Source of the DNA: Anaerolineae bacterium
GTDB lineage: Bacteria; Chloroflexota; Anaerolineae; Promineifilales; Promineifilaceae
NCBI GenBank assembly: GCA_023954475.1
Contig: JAMLHW010000001.1
Coordinates: 186,001-250,000 of the forward strand
DNA: 64,000 bases
Direction of reading: 5' to 3'
In this document: positions 46,255-55,474 of the stretch, piece by piece
Layout: each line of letters opens with the position of its first letter
Position numbering within the stretch: the stretch's first letter is position 1
Program-made: the position numbers and the translations under genes
Notes under the pieces: model-generated
What the model saw: only the letters and a program-made list of their open reading frames with translations
What the model was told of the DNA's origin: nothing
The model's database searches: none

Positions 46255-48274
46255 CACTTGCACCCTCTACCGGCTCCTTCAAATACCGGTCAAACCAGTG
46301 CAGCATATGCTCCAGACGCGCAACGCGCCGGTCAGTGCGTCCGGTGCGCGACAATTCGTGGGTTTCACTGGGGAACAAAAGCAATTCGGTAGGAACGCCA
46401 CGCGATCTCAGGGCGACATACACTTGCTCCGATTGCTCCGGACGTGTGCGGTAATCGTCCTCACTGTGCATGATCAATGTCGGCGTGTTGATATTGCCGA
46501 CGCCGCTCATCGGTGAATCATGCCAGTGCTTCTCGAAATCCTCCCACGGATTGCCGTTGCCGATGAGGTGGTTCCAGTACCAGTTCATGTCGGAACCGCC
46601 ATACATGCTCAAGCTGTTGCTGACCATGCGTTGTGCGATAGCGGCTTTGAAGCGATCGGTTCGGCCGATGACGGTCACGGTCATATACCCGCCATAGCTG
46701 CCGCCCATCACGCCCATGCGGTCGGCGGCGACATAGGGCAAGGCTGCGACTGTGTCAAACCATGCGGTCAAATCATCGTAATCGACGGTGCTCCACCGCC
46801 CGAAAATTGCCCCGGCAAATGCTTCACCGTAACCCTGACTGCCACGCGGATTGCAGTAGGCGATGACATAGCCGTGTGCTGCCAGATAGTTGTACTGGTG
46901 CATAAACCAGTTACCGAGCTGCGTCTGCGGGCCACCGTGAATGTCGATAATGGTGGGATAGGAATGCGCCGGATCGAAGTCAGGCGGCGTCATGATCCAG
47001 CCTTGAATGGCCGTGCCGTCGGCCGATTTGATCCACTGTTCTGTCACAGTTCCGAGCGGCGCGTCAGCCAGCCAGTTGTTGAGACGGGTCAACTGGATAT
47101 TGGCACCGCTGTCGAGATGTTGCACCCAGATGTTGCCGGGATCATAGGTTTGGCCGCAGAAATAGGCGAGGCGGGTGTGAGCGGCATCGAAATTGAATCG
47201 GCCGACAATGCATTCGCCTACCACAGTCGAGAATGTTTCCGAAGCGACATTCAGGGCCATCAGCGGTTGGTCACCGAACCGGGAAATCTGAAAATAGATC
47301 GTACTGCTGTCCGGCGACCAGACCGGCGTTGTAAGAGGTGTCGCACCGGCCACATCACCACCTGTGCGATTGGCAATATCCAGATCGGCAGCGACTGTCA
47401 CATTGCGGGCGATACCGCCGCCGGCCGGAACGAGATACAAACTGCTGTTTTGCCACGGCGACAAACGATGACGCCGTCCCACATAACTGATCCAGTTGCC
47501 GTCCGGCGAAAAATCGTGCAGGAATTTTGTTCCGACATGGTTGGTGGGCAGCAGTGTCATCTCGCCGCCGTCTGCCGGAACCGTGTACAGTTCGACGGCG
47601 TCCGGATTCATATCGGGATCATCGCTGCGATTTGAGATGAAAAGGATGGTCGTGCCGTCCGGCGACCAGACCGGGTCTTGTTCATCATAATCGCCGTCCG
47701 TGAGTTGCATCGTCTCGCCGCTAGCCACATTGATGCGCCAGATATGATTCTTTTCCTGCGGCAAATAGCCAACGCCGTTGGCTTTGTAGAAGCCGCGTTT
47801 GATATGGCGGACGACGACGCCCAGTTCTTGTTTTTGCTTGTCTTCCTGGCGTTCCAGGACATCGGCATCGGCTTTGCGGAATCCGTACACCAGGCTGCCG
47901 CCGTCGGGCGACCAGGCAAATGAGCTGATATTGCCTTTCAATTCGGCCAGCAAACGGGCTTCGCCACCGTGAAAGGGCAACAAATACAGTTGCGGCTGTT
48001 TGCCGTCTTTGCGGTTGCTGAGAAAGGCGATTGTATGGCCGTCGGGCGACCAGCGCGGTGCGGTGTCAACCCAATCGCCATACGTGAAACGGCGCGGCGC
48101 GCTCTCGCCATCGGCCGAAACGACCCACAAATCCTGATATTTCTTTTCGGTTTTGCGTTCGATGCGTTCGACGCTGTAGATGACGTGTTTGCCGTCAGGG
48201 GAAAGCTGGTTATCAGTAATGCGTTCGAATTGGTACAGGGTTTCGGCCGAAAACCCATTCTGTTCTGTAGTCAT
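46247..48274 (-). CDS. S9 family prolyl oligopeptidase-like peptidase
   Basis: 675 aa with a GGAG ribosome site. N-terminal half is a beta-propeller of WD40-like/TolB repeats (LSPDGKHVIYSVE, WSPDGHTIAFLSNR, WSPDGTTILFISNR). C-terminal alpha/beta hydrolase with the nucleophile in MGGSYGGYMT (near 527), Asp in HSEDDYRTRPEQSE (near 607) and His in ETHELSRTG (near 638). No signal peptide, so probably a cytosolic acylaminoacyl or dipeptidyl peptidase. The triad is complete. Confidence 0.93.
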   Translation of the reverse strand: MTTEQNGFSAETLYQFERITDNQLSPDGKHVIYSVERIERKTEKKYQDLWVVSADGESAPRRFTYGDWVDTAPRWSPDGHTIAFLSNRKDGKQPQLYLLPFHGGEARLLAELKGNISSFAWSPDGGSLVYGFRKADADVLERQEDKQKQELGVVVRHIKRGFYKANGVGYLPQEKNHIWRINVASGETMQLTDGDYDEQDPVWSPDGTTILFISNRSDDPDMNPDAVELYTVPADGGEMTLLPTNHVGTKFLHDFSPDGNWISYVGRRHRLSPWQNSSLYLVPAGGGIARNVTVAADLDIANRTGGDVAGATPLTTPVWSPDSSTIYFQISRFGDQPLMALNVASETFSTVVGECIVGRFNFDAAHTRLAYFCGQTYDPGNIWVQHLDSGANIQLTRLNNWLADAPLGTVTEQWIKSADGTAIQGWIMTPPDFDPAHSYPTIIDIHGGPQTQLGNWFMHQYNYLAAHGYVIAYCNPRGSQGYGEAFAGAIFGRWSTVDYDDLTAWFDTVAALPYVAADRMGVMGGSYGGYMTVTVIGRTDRFKAAIAQRMVSNSLSMYGGSDMNWYWNHLIGNGNPWEDFEKHWHDSPMSGVGNINTPTLIMHSEDDYRTRPEQSEQVYVALRSRGVPTELLLFPSETHELSRTGRTDRRVARLEHMLHWFDRYLKEPVEGASDG

Positions 48275-48402
48275 GACATGCTCCAGGTGTTAAGTCAAGC
48301 GATCTTAACCCGTTCACACGGCACATACCACTAGAGCTTCATTTGTATGTTCAACAACCGGCTTTTTCCAGAATTTACCGGCTAAAATGGCCGTTGTGGT
48401 CG

Positions 48403-49893
48403 CTATTCGTCGCTTTCCAGCAAAAAAAACGGTGCATGGATGATGTCGTTGCGACGCTGGAGTTCAAAATCGAGGCCGTCCGGCCATTCAAATTCGCCTT
48501 CTGCGCCGCCGTCCACATGCAGGACGACGAACAGGGTGTCGGTGAGGGCGTCTGGATCAACTTCGATGACGACATCGTGGTGCAGACCCGGTTCAACGCG
48601 AGCCATGCCGAGTACATCGGTACCGGGTCGCCCGTCATCATCAGGGCGAATCGTCACCCACATCGGCACTTCGCCGACGGCGGTATCGACTGTGACGGTG
48701 TTTTCGGCCGATAACGCCTGATTGTACACAATCACATAATTGCCCGGATTTGTCCCGAACTGGAAAAATGCAACCTGATCGCGGTAGCGTACCGGCAGGT
48801 CAAAAGCCGGATAGTTGAACTCACCGATTTCGTCCGAATCCGTGTGCACCTGCGCAAACATCGTGCGCCCATCATCAAACCCCTCGACAATCTCGACAGG
48901 CACATGTTCATTGAGACCGTCTTCCAGATGCGCATAGCCGATAATGTTGCCGATTTCGCCATCGTCATCTGTCGCCAGAATCGACACCCAGCCCGGACCG
49001 TTACTGATGACGCGGTCAACCAGCACCGTGTTGTCAGCGGTGATCGGTTGATCGAGAATCACGACATCGAGTGGCAGGATAACCTTGAACGCCGTCGTAA
49101 CCGGTTCACCGGCTACACTGTAATGCGGATCAGTGTCGTCCCCGTCAAAACGGCCCCGTCGATCCGCGTCGCGATGCAGTACGGCTACCAGATTGGGCAG
49201 CGCTTCGCGCCAGCGTAACGGCACCGTGACGCCGGTCGTTCCCTTTGCCACCCAGGCTTCGCCGACCGGCGCATCCCAGTCGATTGCGCCGTCCTCGCTG
49301 TTGTAAACGACGATCCAGGCGTCATCGGGTGTGGTGACGCTGTCAATGGTGATGATGCCGTCCTGCAGGACGATTTGGTCGTCGGAGATACTGATTTCCG
49401 GCACGGACACGTTCATCGTGACCTCGAATTCGGCCGAAACCGACTCTCCGTCCAGTTCAACCGGCACAACCGCATCCAATGCGAACACATCCTTGTCACC
49501 AGTGAACAGCGCTGCAGTCAACACATTGGCGGCTGCCAACGGATCGATCTCCACAACGACCTGTTCGTTATCGCCTGCTGCCACGGCTGTTGCACCTAAC
49601 ACAACATCATCGCGTAGGACAGCCACCCAGCCGGACGACGGCATGTAGAGTTGATCGACGCGCACGACACCATCATCGCCAATGACCTGCCCGGAAATAG
49701 AAATAGCGGGCTGTGGTTCCGGTGGTGGCGTTGGGGCTGCCGTTGCTTCAGGCGTCGGCGTTAGCACGGCAGTTGCTGTGGCGGTAGGCGTTTCAATTGT
49801 GGGGGTTTCTACAGCTTCTTCGGGGGCGCTGTTGCACGCAACCAGTAAAACCAACACCACAATGAGCAGAAGCAAATATCGTATTCGCAACAA
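48403..49893 (-). CDS. lipoprotein with repeated DUF7282-type domains
   Basis: 496 aa. Lipobox LLVAC, then a TPTATATA-type linker. Four tandem repeats of about 105 residues share a pattern like 'd..v..dG.i.vD.v..p..gWvvI...dd....'; examples are VVRVDQLYMPSSGWVAVL, IITIDSVTTPDDAWIVVY, VLVDRVISNGPGWVSILATD and TVTVDTAVGEVPMWVTIRPD. I associate this with DUF7282, found in haloarchaea and Chloroflexota; the function is unknown. It is the last gene of a minus-strand group with two cytochrome genes. Confidence 0.75.
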   Translation of the reverse strand: MLRIRYLLLLIVVLVLLVACNSAPEEAVETPTIETPTATATAVLTPTPEATAAPTPPPEPQPAISISGQVIGDDGVVRVDQLYMPSSGWVAVLRDDVVLGATAVAAGDNEQVVVEIDPLAAANVLTAALFTGDKDVFALDAVVPVELDGESVSAEFEVTMNVSVPEISISDDQIVLQDGIITIDSVTTPDDAWIVVYNSEDGAIDWDAPVGEAWVAKGTTGVTVPLRWREALPNLVAVLHRDADRRGRFDGDDTDPHYSVAGEPVTTAFKVILPLDVVILDQPITADNTVLVDRVISNGPGWVSILATDDDGEIGNIIGYAHLEDGLNEHVPVEIVEGFDDGRTMFAQVHTDSDEIGEFNYPAFDLPVRYRDQVAFFQFGTNPGNYVIVYNQALSAENTVTVDTAVGEVPMWVTIRPDDDGRPGTDVLGMARVEPGLHHDVVIEVDPDALTDTLFVVLHVDGGAEGEFEWPDGLDFELQRRNDIIHAPFFLLESDE

Positions 49894-50069
49894 AATTACC
49901 TCGCGCTACGGCTACGTTCTCACCGTAAATCGAGTGTCATTGTAAACGGTTGCCGTGGAACGGCAAAGCGTGTCGCAGCAACACTGTTCGGATTTTCACG
50001 AAAGAGCGAACAGGGGTAAAAGCCACATTTTAGCGGGGACGTGACTGTCACTTGTCAATTCTGTCTCAT

Positions 50070-52313
50070 TTATCCGGCGATTTTGACCAACGCCTGCAGC
50101 GCTTGCCAATGAATGCGTGCCAACCAATCCGGCCAGTTTGAACCTGGCAAGACGACAGGGAAACCGGGCTCGGCTGCCGGTTCATCAAAGCGGTTGCCCC
50201 AGCCGGAGCCGTCCCAAACGATGTCACCAACCGGAATGCCCATATCGGCAACCGACGGATCGGGATCGTAGCCGTTATTCTCGTATGTGTTGTTGAAAAT
50301 GTGATTGTTTTCGGGATTGGGGCCGACATCGATTTCGTTTTGATCGTAGGCGGTAGCCAGGCTGAACACGGCAACGCCTGCCGTCTTGTTGTTGCGAATG
50401 GTGTTGCCGGTCACCGTGGCACCGTCGCTGCCAAGCAGCAAAACGCCGACACCGGGCGGCACAAGTGCAGCCGCCATACCTTCATCGGCGTAGTTTTCGC
50501 CGTTGTTGTTCTCGATCAAATTGTCGCGAATCAGCGAATTGCGGGACACTTTGGACGTCAACTGCGGCAGCACGACGACAAAGACACCCAGGCTATTGTC
50601 GTGTGAGTAATTGTTGTATGCTTCGCCATTGATGGTGTTTTCCAGTTCGATGCCGATAACGCTGCCAAATGTTTCGCTGTCGCGAATGACGACATTTTCG
50701 CATTGCCCGGCGTATATGGCGGCGTCGTTGACATTGCTGGCTGTGATGCGCTCGATGAGTACATCGGTGCTTTTCACCGGGTAAACGCCGTATGTGCCCG
50801 TATTTTCCGTAATCAAATCGTAAAAATGGACGCCGGTTGCGCCCTCGACCAAGACGCCGTTGTCGGTGTAGTTGCGGACGTGGAGCTTGCCGATACTGAA
50901 ATTGTTGCCGGACGCTGTGACCGCTTCGGTTAGTTGATCCTGACCATCAAAAATTGGGTAGTTGCCGGCGTCGTTGGGGAGACCTTCGAATGTTATGTTG
51001 CTGACGTCGATGAAGACGTGTTCGTTGTAAATGCCGTATGGGATCAGAATGGTGTCACCGGGTCGGGCCTGGTCGACGACGGATTGCACCGTTTCGCCTG
51101 CCTGTACGGTCAGGGTTTGGGGTGTGTGTTCGGCCGAATTTACACCCGTTCCCACCGCGCTGTTGAACTGCGCCGCTACGTCCCGCTGTGCATTGTTGAG
51201 CCGTGCCACCACCGGCAAGCCCGACAGCGCCGTTTCCGGCACGTCAGGCATGCTGCTTTCATCCGTCAACGCATAGAGAAAGGCGAGCATGTCCGCTTTT
51301 TCCTGCTCTGACATCTCAAACCCGGCTACGAACGCATCGACATTTTCCGCACTGTGCACGCGTCCACCGCCGTCAGCATAAAATTCCAGCACCTCTTCCA
51401 GTGTTGCCATCGAGCCGTTGTGCATGTAGGGGCCGGTCAGCGCAATGTTGCGCAGTGTGGGTACGTTGAACGCGCCGAATGCGCCATCGTCTGCCACGCC
51501 GGCACGACCGGGATCGTCGCTGTCTACGCCGATGATACGGAATGTATCGAGGGCAAAAGTGGGATTGGAATGGCATTCAAAGCAGCGGGTCGCACCGGAG
51601 CGGAAAAGACCCAGGCCACGCCGCTGCTGCTGTGTCAGGGCGTCAAATTCACCGGCAGCATAGCGATCGAATGGACTGTCGTTGCTGACGAGGCTGCGTT
51701 GAAAGGCGGCCAGCGCCCGCTCGACATTGTCGACTGTAACGGCGTCATCGCCAAACGCAGCCGTAAACAAGTCGACGTAGGCCGGAATTGCCATCAACTC
51801 GTCGGCGAGTGTGTCGAGATCGGTAGCCATTTCGTCGGGATGGGTGAGCGGTACGAGTGCCTGCGCTTCGAGCGATGTCTCGCGTCCGTCCCAGAATAGC
51901 ACCTGGTTGTAGCCGACATTCCACAAAGTGGGCACGTTGCGACTCTCGCCAAGGCGCGGGTTGCTTACCGGTTCGCCGTTGCTGAAGCCGAGGTCAGGAT
52001 GGTGGCAAGTTGCGCAGGATGTGTCGTTTTCGGCCGAAAGAACCGGATCAAAAAATAACTGTCGTCCCAATTCCACCTTTTCCGGCGTCGTCGGGTTGTC
52101 TGCCGGCTCATTCAGTGACGGAAATTCGCGCTGCAGCCCACTGTAGGATGGCAGTACAGAGCGCGCTCCGGCGCCCGCTTCCGCATCCGGCACGGCAGGG
52201 TCGGCTGCGACCGGCATGACAGCCGCTACCACGGCGCTGACCAGCAGTAAACTGAGAATAATGATGACGATGATGCCGGCTGTTTTAATGATCTTGCGCA
52301 TGGGATTCCTCAC
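50070..52313 (-). CDS. fusion of di-haem cytochrome c peroxidase (MauG-like) and right-handed beta-helix domain
   Basis: 747 aa. N-terminal signal/anchor (IIVIIILSLLLVSAVVAAVM). Residues about 60-350 are a MauG/CCP-type di-haem domain: CATCHH (near 101), CFECHS (near 244), NVPTLWNVGYNQVLFWDGR and GPYMHNGSMATLEEVLEFYA. From about 395 to 720 a NosD-like beta-helix follows, starting TVQAGETVQSVVDQARPGDT, with repeating N-N-x-x-x-G-V turns. Separate parallel-beta-helix and di-haem cytochrome proteins occur side by side in other bacteria; here they are one chain. Extracytoplasmic electron transfer or peroxidase activity towards a polysaccharide-like target is possible. The gene after the small cytochrome. 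Confidence 0.88.
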   Translation of the reverse strand: MRNPMRKIIKTAGIIVIIILSLLLVSAVVAAVMPVAADPAVPDAEAGAGARSVLPSYSGLQREFPSLNEPADNPTTPEKVELGRQLFFDPVLSAENDTSCATCHHPDLGFSNGEPVSNPRLGESRNVPTLWNVGYNQVLFWDGRETSLEAQALVPLTHPDEMATDLDTLADELMAIPAYVDLFTAAFGDDAVTVDNVERALAAFQRSLVSNDSPFDRYAAGEFDALTQQQRRGLGLFRSGATRCFECHSNPTFALDTFRIIGVDSDDPGRAGVADDGAFGAFNVPTLRNIALTGPYMHNGSMATLEEVLEFYADGGGRVHSAENVDAFVAGFEMSEQEKADMLAFLYALTDESSMPDVPETALSGLPVVARLNNAQRDVAAQFNSAVGTGVNSAEHTPQTLTVQAGETVQSVVDQARPGDTILIPYGIYNEHVFIDVSNITFEGLPNDAGNYPIFDGQDQLTEAVTASGNNFSIGKLHVRNYTDNGVLVEGATGVHFYDLITENTGTYGVYPVKSTDVLIERITASNVNDAAIYAGQCENVVIRDSETFGSVIGIELENTINGEAYNNYSHDNSLGVFVVVLPQLTSKVSRNSLIRDNLIENNNGENYADEGMAAALVPPGVGVLLLGSDGATVTGNTIRNNKTAGVAVFSLATAYDQNEIDVGPNPENNHIFNNTYENNGYDPDPSVADMGIPVGDIVWDGSGWGNRFDEPAAEPGFPVVLPGSNWPDWLARIHWQALQALVKIAG

Positions 52314-52382
52314 TCATCAACCGACCACGACGACAATACAGGCGATTTGTCGGCGGTGATAAAACTTGGCAATTGGCCTGTT

Positions 52383-52775
52383 TTACTCTTCCAGCGTCAG
52401 CAGATAGGCGACGACGGCGTCGAGTTCTTCGCCGGTCAGCTTTTTGCCGAAATCGTTGAGCATAATGTCCTCGAATCCGTCAACGACATAGTCACCGGGA
52501 TTGAGGATGGAGTTGTAGATGTAGCTGCGGGCATCGGTGTTGGGGACGCGTGTGGCAGCACGCTCCGGGACGCCGCGTAGTGAGGGGCCGCGTATGGTGT
52601 CATTGGGAGTCGTGGCATGACAGATGGTACATTCGGCCGAAAATACCTCTTGTCCGAGTGCCGCAACGGGTTCCAGTGTGGGGGTCGCCGGAGGGGCAGA
52701 ATCAGCCGCAGTGCCACCGCATGCTACCAACAACGCGGCAAGCATCAGGGCAAGGATTATGTTGGCTGGTCTCAT
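52383..52775 (-). CDS. small mono-haem cytochrome c lipoprotein
   Basis: 130 aa from ATG 52775. Lipobox LLVACGG, a short linker, one haem motif CTICHA, and a C-terminal Met ligand region around DIMLNDFGKKLTGEELDAVV; YLLTLEE at the end is typical of cytochrome c class I. Probably the electron partner of the di-haem protein encoded 70 bp downstream. Confidence 0.88.
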   Translation of the reverse strand: MRPANIILALMLAALLVACGGTAADSAPPATPTLEPVAALGQEVFSAECTICHATTPNDTIRGPSLRGVPERAATRVPNTDARSYIYNSILNPGDYVVDGFEDIMLNDFGKKLTGEELDAVVAYLLTLEE

Positions 52776-52803
52776 GCAGGAATATAGGCGGGATTCGGCC
52801 GAA

Positions 52804-53049
52804 TTACGGGCCAAATCGATCCAGAACCGGAGCGTAAAATGCTGTACAACCGCCGGGACGCGAGCATCCTTCCAATGGCAACGCCAACTCGTTGTCCAGG
52901 CGAGGATCGTCGAGCGCGTAGGCGCCTTCCGCTGCCTTACAGCGCGGACACGCATCGGCCGGGATCAAAATGCGTACTTTTGTCGCCAGTCCGTTGCGAA
53001 TCTTCTCCAAACTTGCTTGATGTTCTGCCTGTGAAACCACGTGTGCCAT
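52804..53049 (-). CDS. small Cys-rich protein
   Basis: 81 aa with GGGAGA at the start. Four cysteines in a C-x2-C (ACPRCKAAEG) and C-x5-C (GCSRPGGCTAF) arrangement suggest a zinc-ribbon-like site. No known family recognised. It precedes the cytochrome gene by 28 bp, with a palindrome in the gap, and may belong to that operon. Confidence 0.6.
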   Translation of the reverse strand: MAHVVSQAEHQASLEKIRNGLATKVRILIPADACPRCKAAEGAYALDDPRLDNELALPLEGCSRPGGCTAFYAPVLDRFGP

Positions 53050-53152
53050 TCTCCCATGTGCGCCATTGTGTCATCATTTTTGATGTCCGAATTCTACGTC
53101 TGTGAGGTAAAGAATGCAACACGGTTGATTGCGCCGTTTGCCTGTGACTGGC

Positions 53153-53158
53153 TATACT
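53153..53158 (+). promoter_or_regulatory. -10 box next to the maf start (leaderless)
   Basis: TATACT with TTGCGC 18 bp upstream, seven bases before ATG 53166. No Shine-Dalgarno sequence lies in the gap. Confidence 0.35.
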
Positions 53159-53165
53159 CCGTTCC

Positions 53166-53819
53166 ATGACACGACTTATTCTGGCTTCGGCTTCGCCACG
53201 TCGGCGACAGTTGATTCAATTGTTTGGTTTACCGATTGAGATAGTTGTTGCTGCTGTGGATGAAAACGCTGTCGCAGTACCGGATTCGGCCGAAAATGCC
53301 CGTCAAACCGCGCTGCTCAAAGCCCGTGCCGTCGCTGCTGACGTAGACGGAGATGGCGTCATCATCGGCTCTGATACCAATGTGGCAGTCGACGGCGCCA
53401 TTCTCGGCAAGCCACGTGATGATGACGAGGCACGCGCCATGTTGCGGCAGTTGCGTGGACGCGTACATCAGGTTCATACCGGCATTGCGCTTATCAATAC
53501 CGCTACCGGCACGATACTGACTGATGTCGCCACCGTCGACGTACCCATGCGACCTTACGCCGATGCTGAGATTGAAGCATACATTGCCACCGGCGATCCG
53601 CGCGACAAAGCCGGTGCGTACGCCATTCAGCACCCTGAGTTTCAACCTGTGGTAGCGTTAAGCGGTTGTTATGCCGGTGTGATGGGGTTGCCGTTGTGCC
53701 ATTTGGCGCGGGCGCTGCGGCAACTGGGCGTGACCTGGCCGACGGACATCGCCACAGCGTGTCAGGTTGCCAACGACTTCGATTGTTCTGTCTACGACGC
53801 AATTTTGAGCGGTGAATGA
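53166..53819 (+). CDS. maf: Maf-like nucleoside triphosphate pyrophosphatase
   Basis: 217 aa. LILASASPRRRQLIQLFGLP is the Maf signature; also TALLKARAVA, IIGSDTNVAVDG, ILGKPRDDDEARAMLRQLRG and DKAGAYAIQ. It hydrolyses dTTP/UTP or modified nucleotides. A -10 TATACT (53153-53158) lies seven bases before the ATG with no ribosome site, so the message is probably leaderless. The S-A-E at about 41 is encoded by a palindrome. Confidence 0.95.
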   Translation: MTRLILASASPRRRQLIQLFGLPIEIVVAAVDENAVAVPDSAENARQTALLKARAVAADVDGDGVIIGSDTNVAVDGAILGKPRDDDEARAMLRQLRGRVHQVHTGIALINTATGTILTDVATVDVPMRPYADAEIEAYIATGDPRDKAGAYAIQHPEFQPVVALSGCYAGVMGLPLCHLARALRQLGVTWPTDIATACQVANDFDCSVYDAILSGE

Positions 53820-53928
53820 ACGCTTCGAATCACAGACAGGATTGCTGCAACCCCACCTTTATAATGGCGTATGGTATGCAGAGTGCGCGGGCTAACGCTC
53901 AATTCAGCCACTCTGTCGGGTAAGCACG

Positions 53929-55389
53929 ATGCAGTTGACTGACTATTTATTTTCCTTGCCGTTTCGTATCGTCGGCAGCTTGCTGTTAGCTGCCGTGTTG
54001 TTGACCACCGGTGTCCAGGCGCTTCACGCTCAGGGAGAGGTTACTTTTGGCGAAACCACGTTTGTCAATAACTTCCCGGACAGCCTGATGTTCAGCAGTA
54101 CGGCCACCAGTACGGACGGTGATATTGTTAAGGCTGAGTTGGTGTACGGCGTGCGCCGAAATCTCGGTTCTGAAAGCCGCACGCGTGTTGCCGTTCCGGT
54201 TGAACCGGGCGCGACGGTTGATCTGACGTATTTTCTGGATACAGACGGCACGACAAGCGCACCCAGTACACCGTATTTTTTTCACTGGCGTGTCATGACT
54301 GAAGACGGTGTTGTTCACGAATCGGCCGAACAGCTTGTCCGCTATGACGATTCTCGCTTTGATTGGGATGTTTTTGCCGGTGACAAGGTGGAAGTGTGGA
54401 CGCATGACCGCAACCTGTCGCTGGGCGAAGATGCGCTGGCAATCGCCGAAGAAGCGCTGCGCCGCCAGCAACCGTTGTTTGGCGAGGAATTGGCTTTCCC
54501 GATTCGCATCATCGTGTATAACGATAAGGATGAGTTTGCCGCATGGCATGCTGTGCGCGATGATGCTGTCGGTGGGCAGGCGTTTAGCGACATGGGTATT
54601 ACCACCCAAATCGTCGACGGCTTTGGCTCACATCGCAGTTGGCTCGAAGATGTCGTGCCGCACGAAATATCGCACCTCTATTATTATCAGGTATCTGAAA
54701 ATCCAAGCTCACCGACGCCGCATTGGCTCAACGAGGGCGTCGCACAATACAATGAGTTCCACGAACATGACGGATCTGTGCGCGCGGTGCGTCGTGCAGC
54801 GGAAGACGGTGATTTATTGTTGTTGACTGCACTGGAAGATGGTTTTGGGGGCGACGAGCAGCGTTTCCGCTTTTCCTACGATGTGGCCGTCAGTGCTATC
54901 GTCTATCTGGTGGAAACGTATGGTGAAACGGGCATGGCGGCACTGTTGCGAGCGTACCAGAGCGGCTTTGTGACTGATGACGCGTTTGCACAAGCGTTGG
55001 GATTACCGTTTGATCAATTCCAGCGCGATTGGATCAGTTGGTTGGGCGTTTCGCCGGAGCAATACCCGACGCCGACGCCGTGGCCGTTCCCGACGCCGTT
55101 CCCGTCACCGACGCCAATGGTGTTTGCAACGGCGACACCGAATAGCGATGGGGATATGGATTCGGCCGAAATCACGCCAACCAACACACCCGTCGCCATT
55201 GCTGAAGCCGCTACTGCGACACCGACACCATCACCGATGCCGTTAGCAACACCGTCACCGACGCGACAATCCTCAGGGCAGGAAGCGGTGGGAATCGATT
55301 TGTGTGGTTCGCTGGGCTTAATTGCGCCGTTGCTGATCGTGGGTGCGATTCCCGTCTGGCGGCGCAAACGCAAAAACATGACTGCTTGA
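53929..55389 (+). CDS. exported gluzincin metallopeptidase (peptidase MA-like) with C-terminal anchor
   Basis: 486 aa. Signal peptide (SLLLAAVLLTTGVQALHAQ). An N-terminal beta domain (about 35-130). A peptidase MA-like core with VVPHEISHLYYYQV (zinc HEISH near 244) and HWLNEGVAQYNE (third ligand Glu). Pro/Thr-rich stalk (about 385-450), then a membrane segment LGLIAPLLIVGAIPVWRRKR. A surface-anchored protease. The active-site residues are complete. Confidence 0.9.
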   Translation: MQLTDYLFSLPFRIVGSLLLAAVLLTTGVQALHAQGEVTFGETTFVNNFPDSLMFSSTATSTDGDIVKAELVYGVRRNLGSESRTRVAVPVEPGATVDLTYFLDTDGTTSAPSTPYFFHWRVMTEDGVVHESAEQLVRYDDSRFDWDVFAGDKVEVWTHDRNLSLGEDALAIAEEALRRQQPLFGEELAFPIRIIVYNDKDEFAAWHAVRDDAVGGQAFSDMGITTQIVDGFGSHRSWLEDVVPHEISHLYYYQVSENPSSPTPHWLNEGVAQYNEFHEHDGSVRAVRRAAEDGDLLLLTALEDGFGGDEQRFRFSYDVAVSAIVYLVETYGETGMAALLRAYQSGFVTDDAFAQALGLPFDQFQRDWISWLGVSPEQYPTPTPWPFPTPFPSPTPMVFATATPNSDGDMDSAEITPTNTPVAIAEAATATPTPSPMPLATPSPTRQSSGQEAVGIDLCGSLGLIAPLLIVGAIPVWRRKRKNMTA

Positions 55390-55474
55390 GGCTACAAGGC
55401 GTTGAGATTGCCTTGGGATGCGTAACTCGACAGTGTCCGCAATCCATCCAAGACCGCTTTTCAGAACAGCGCGG

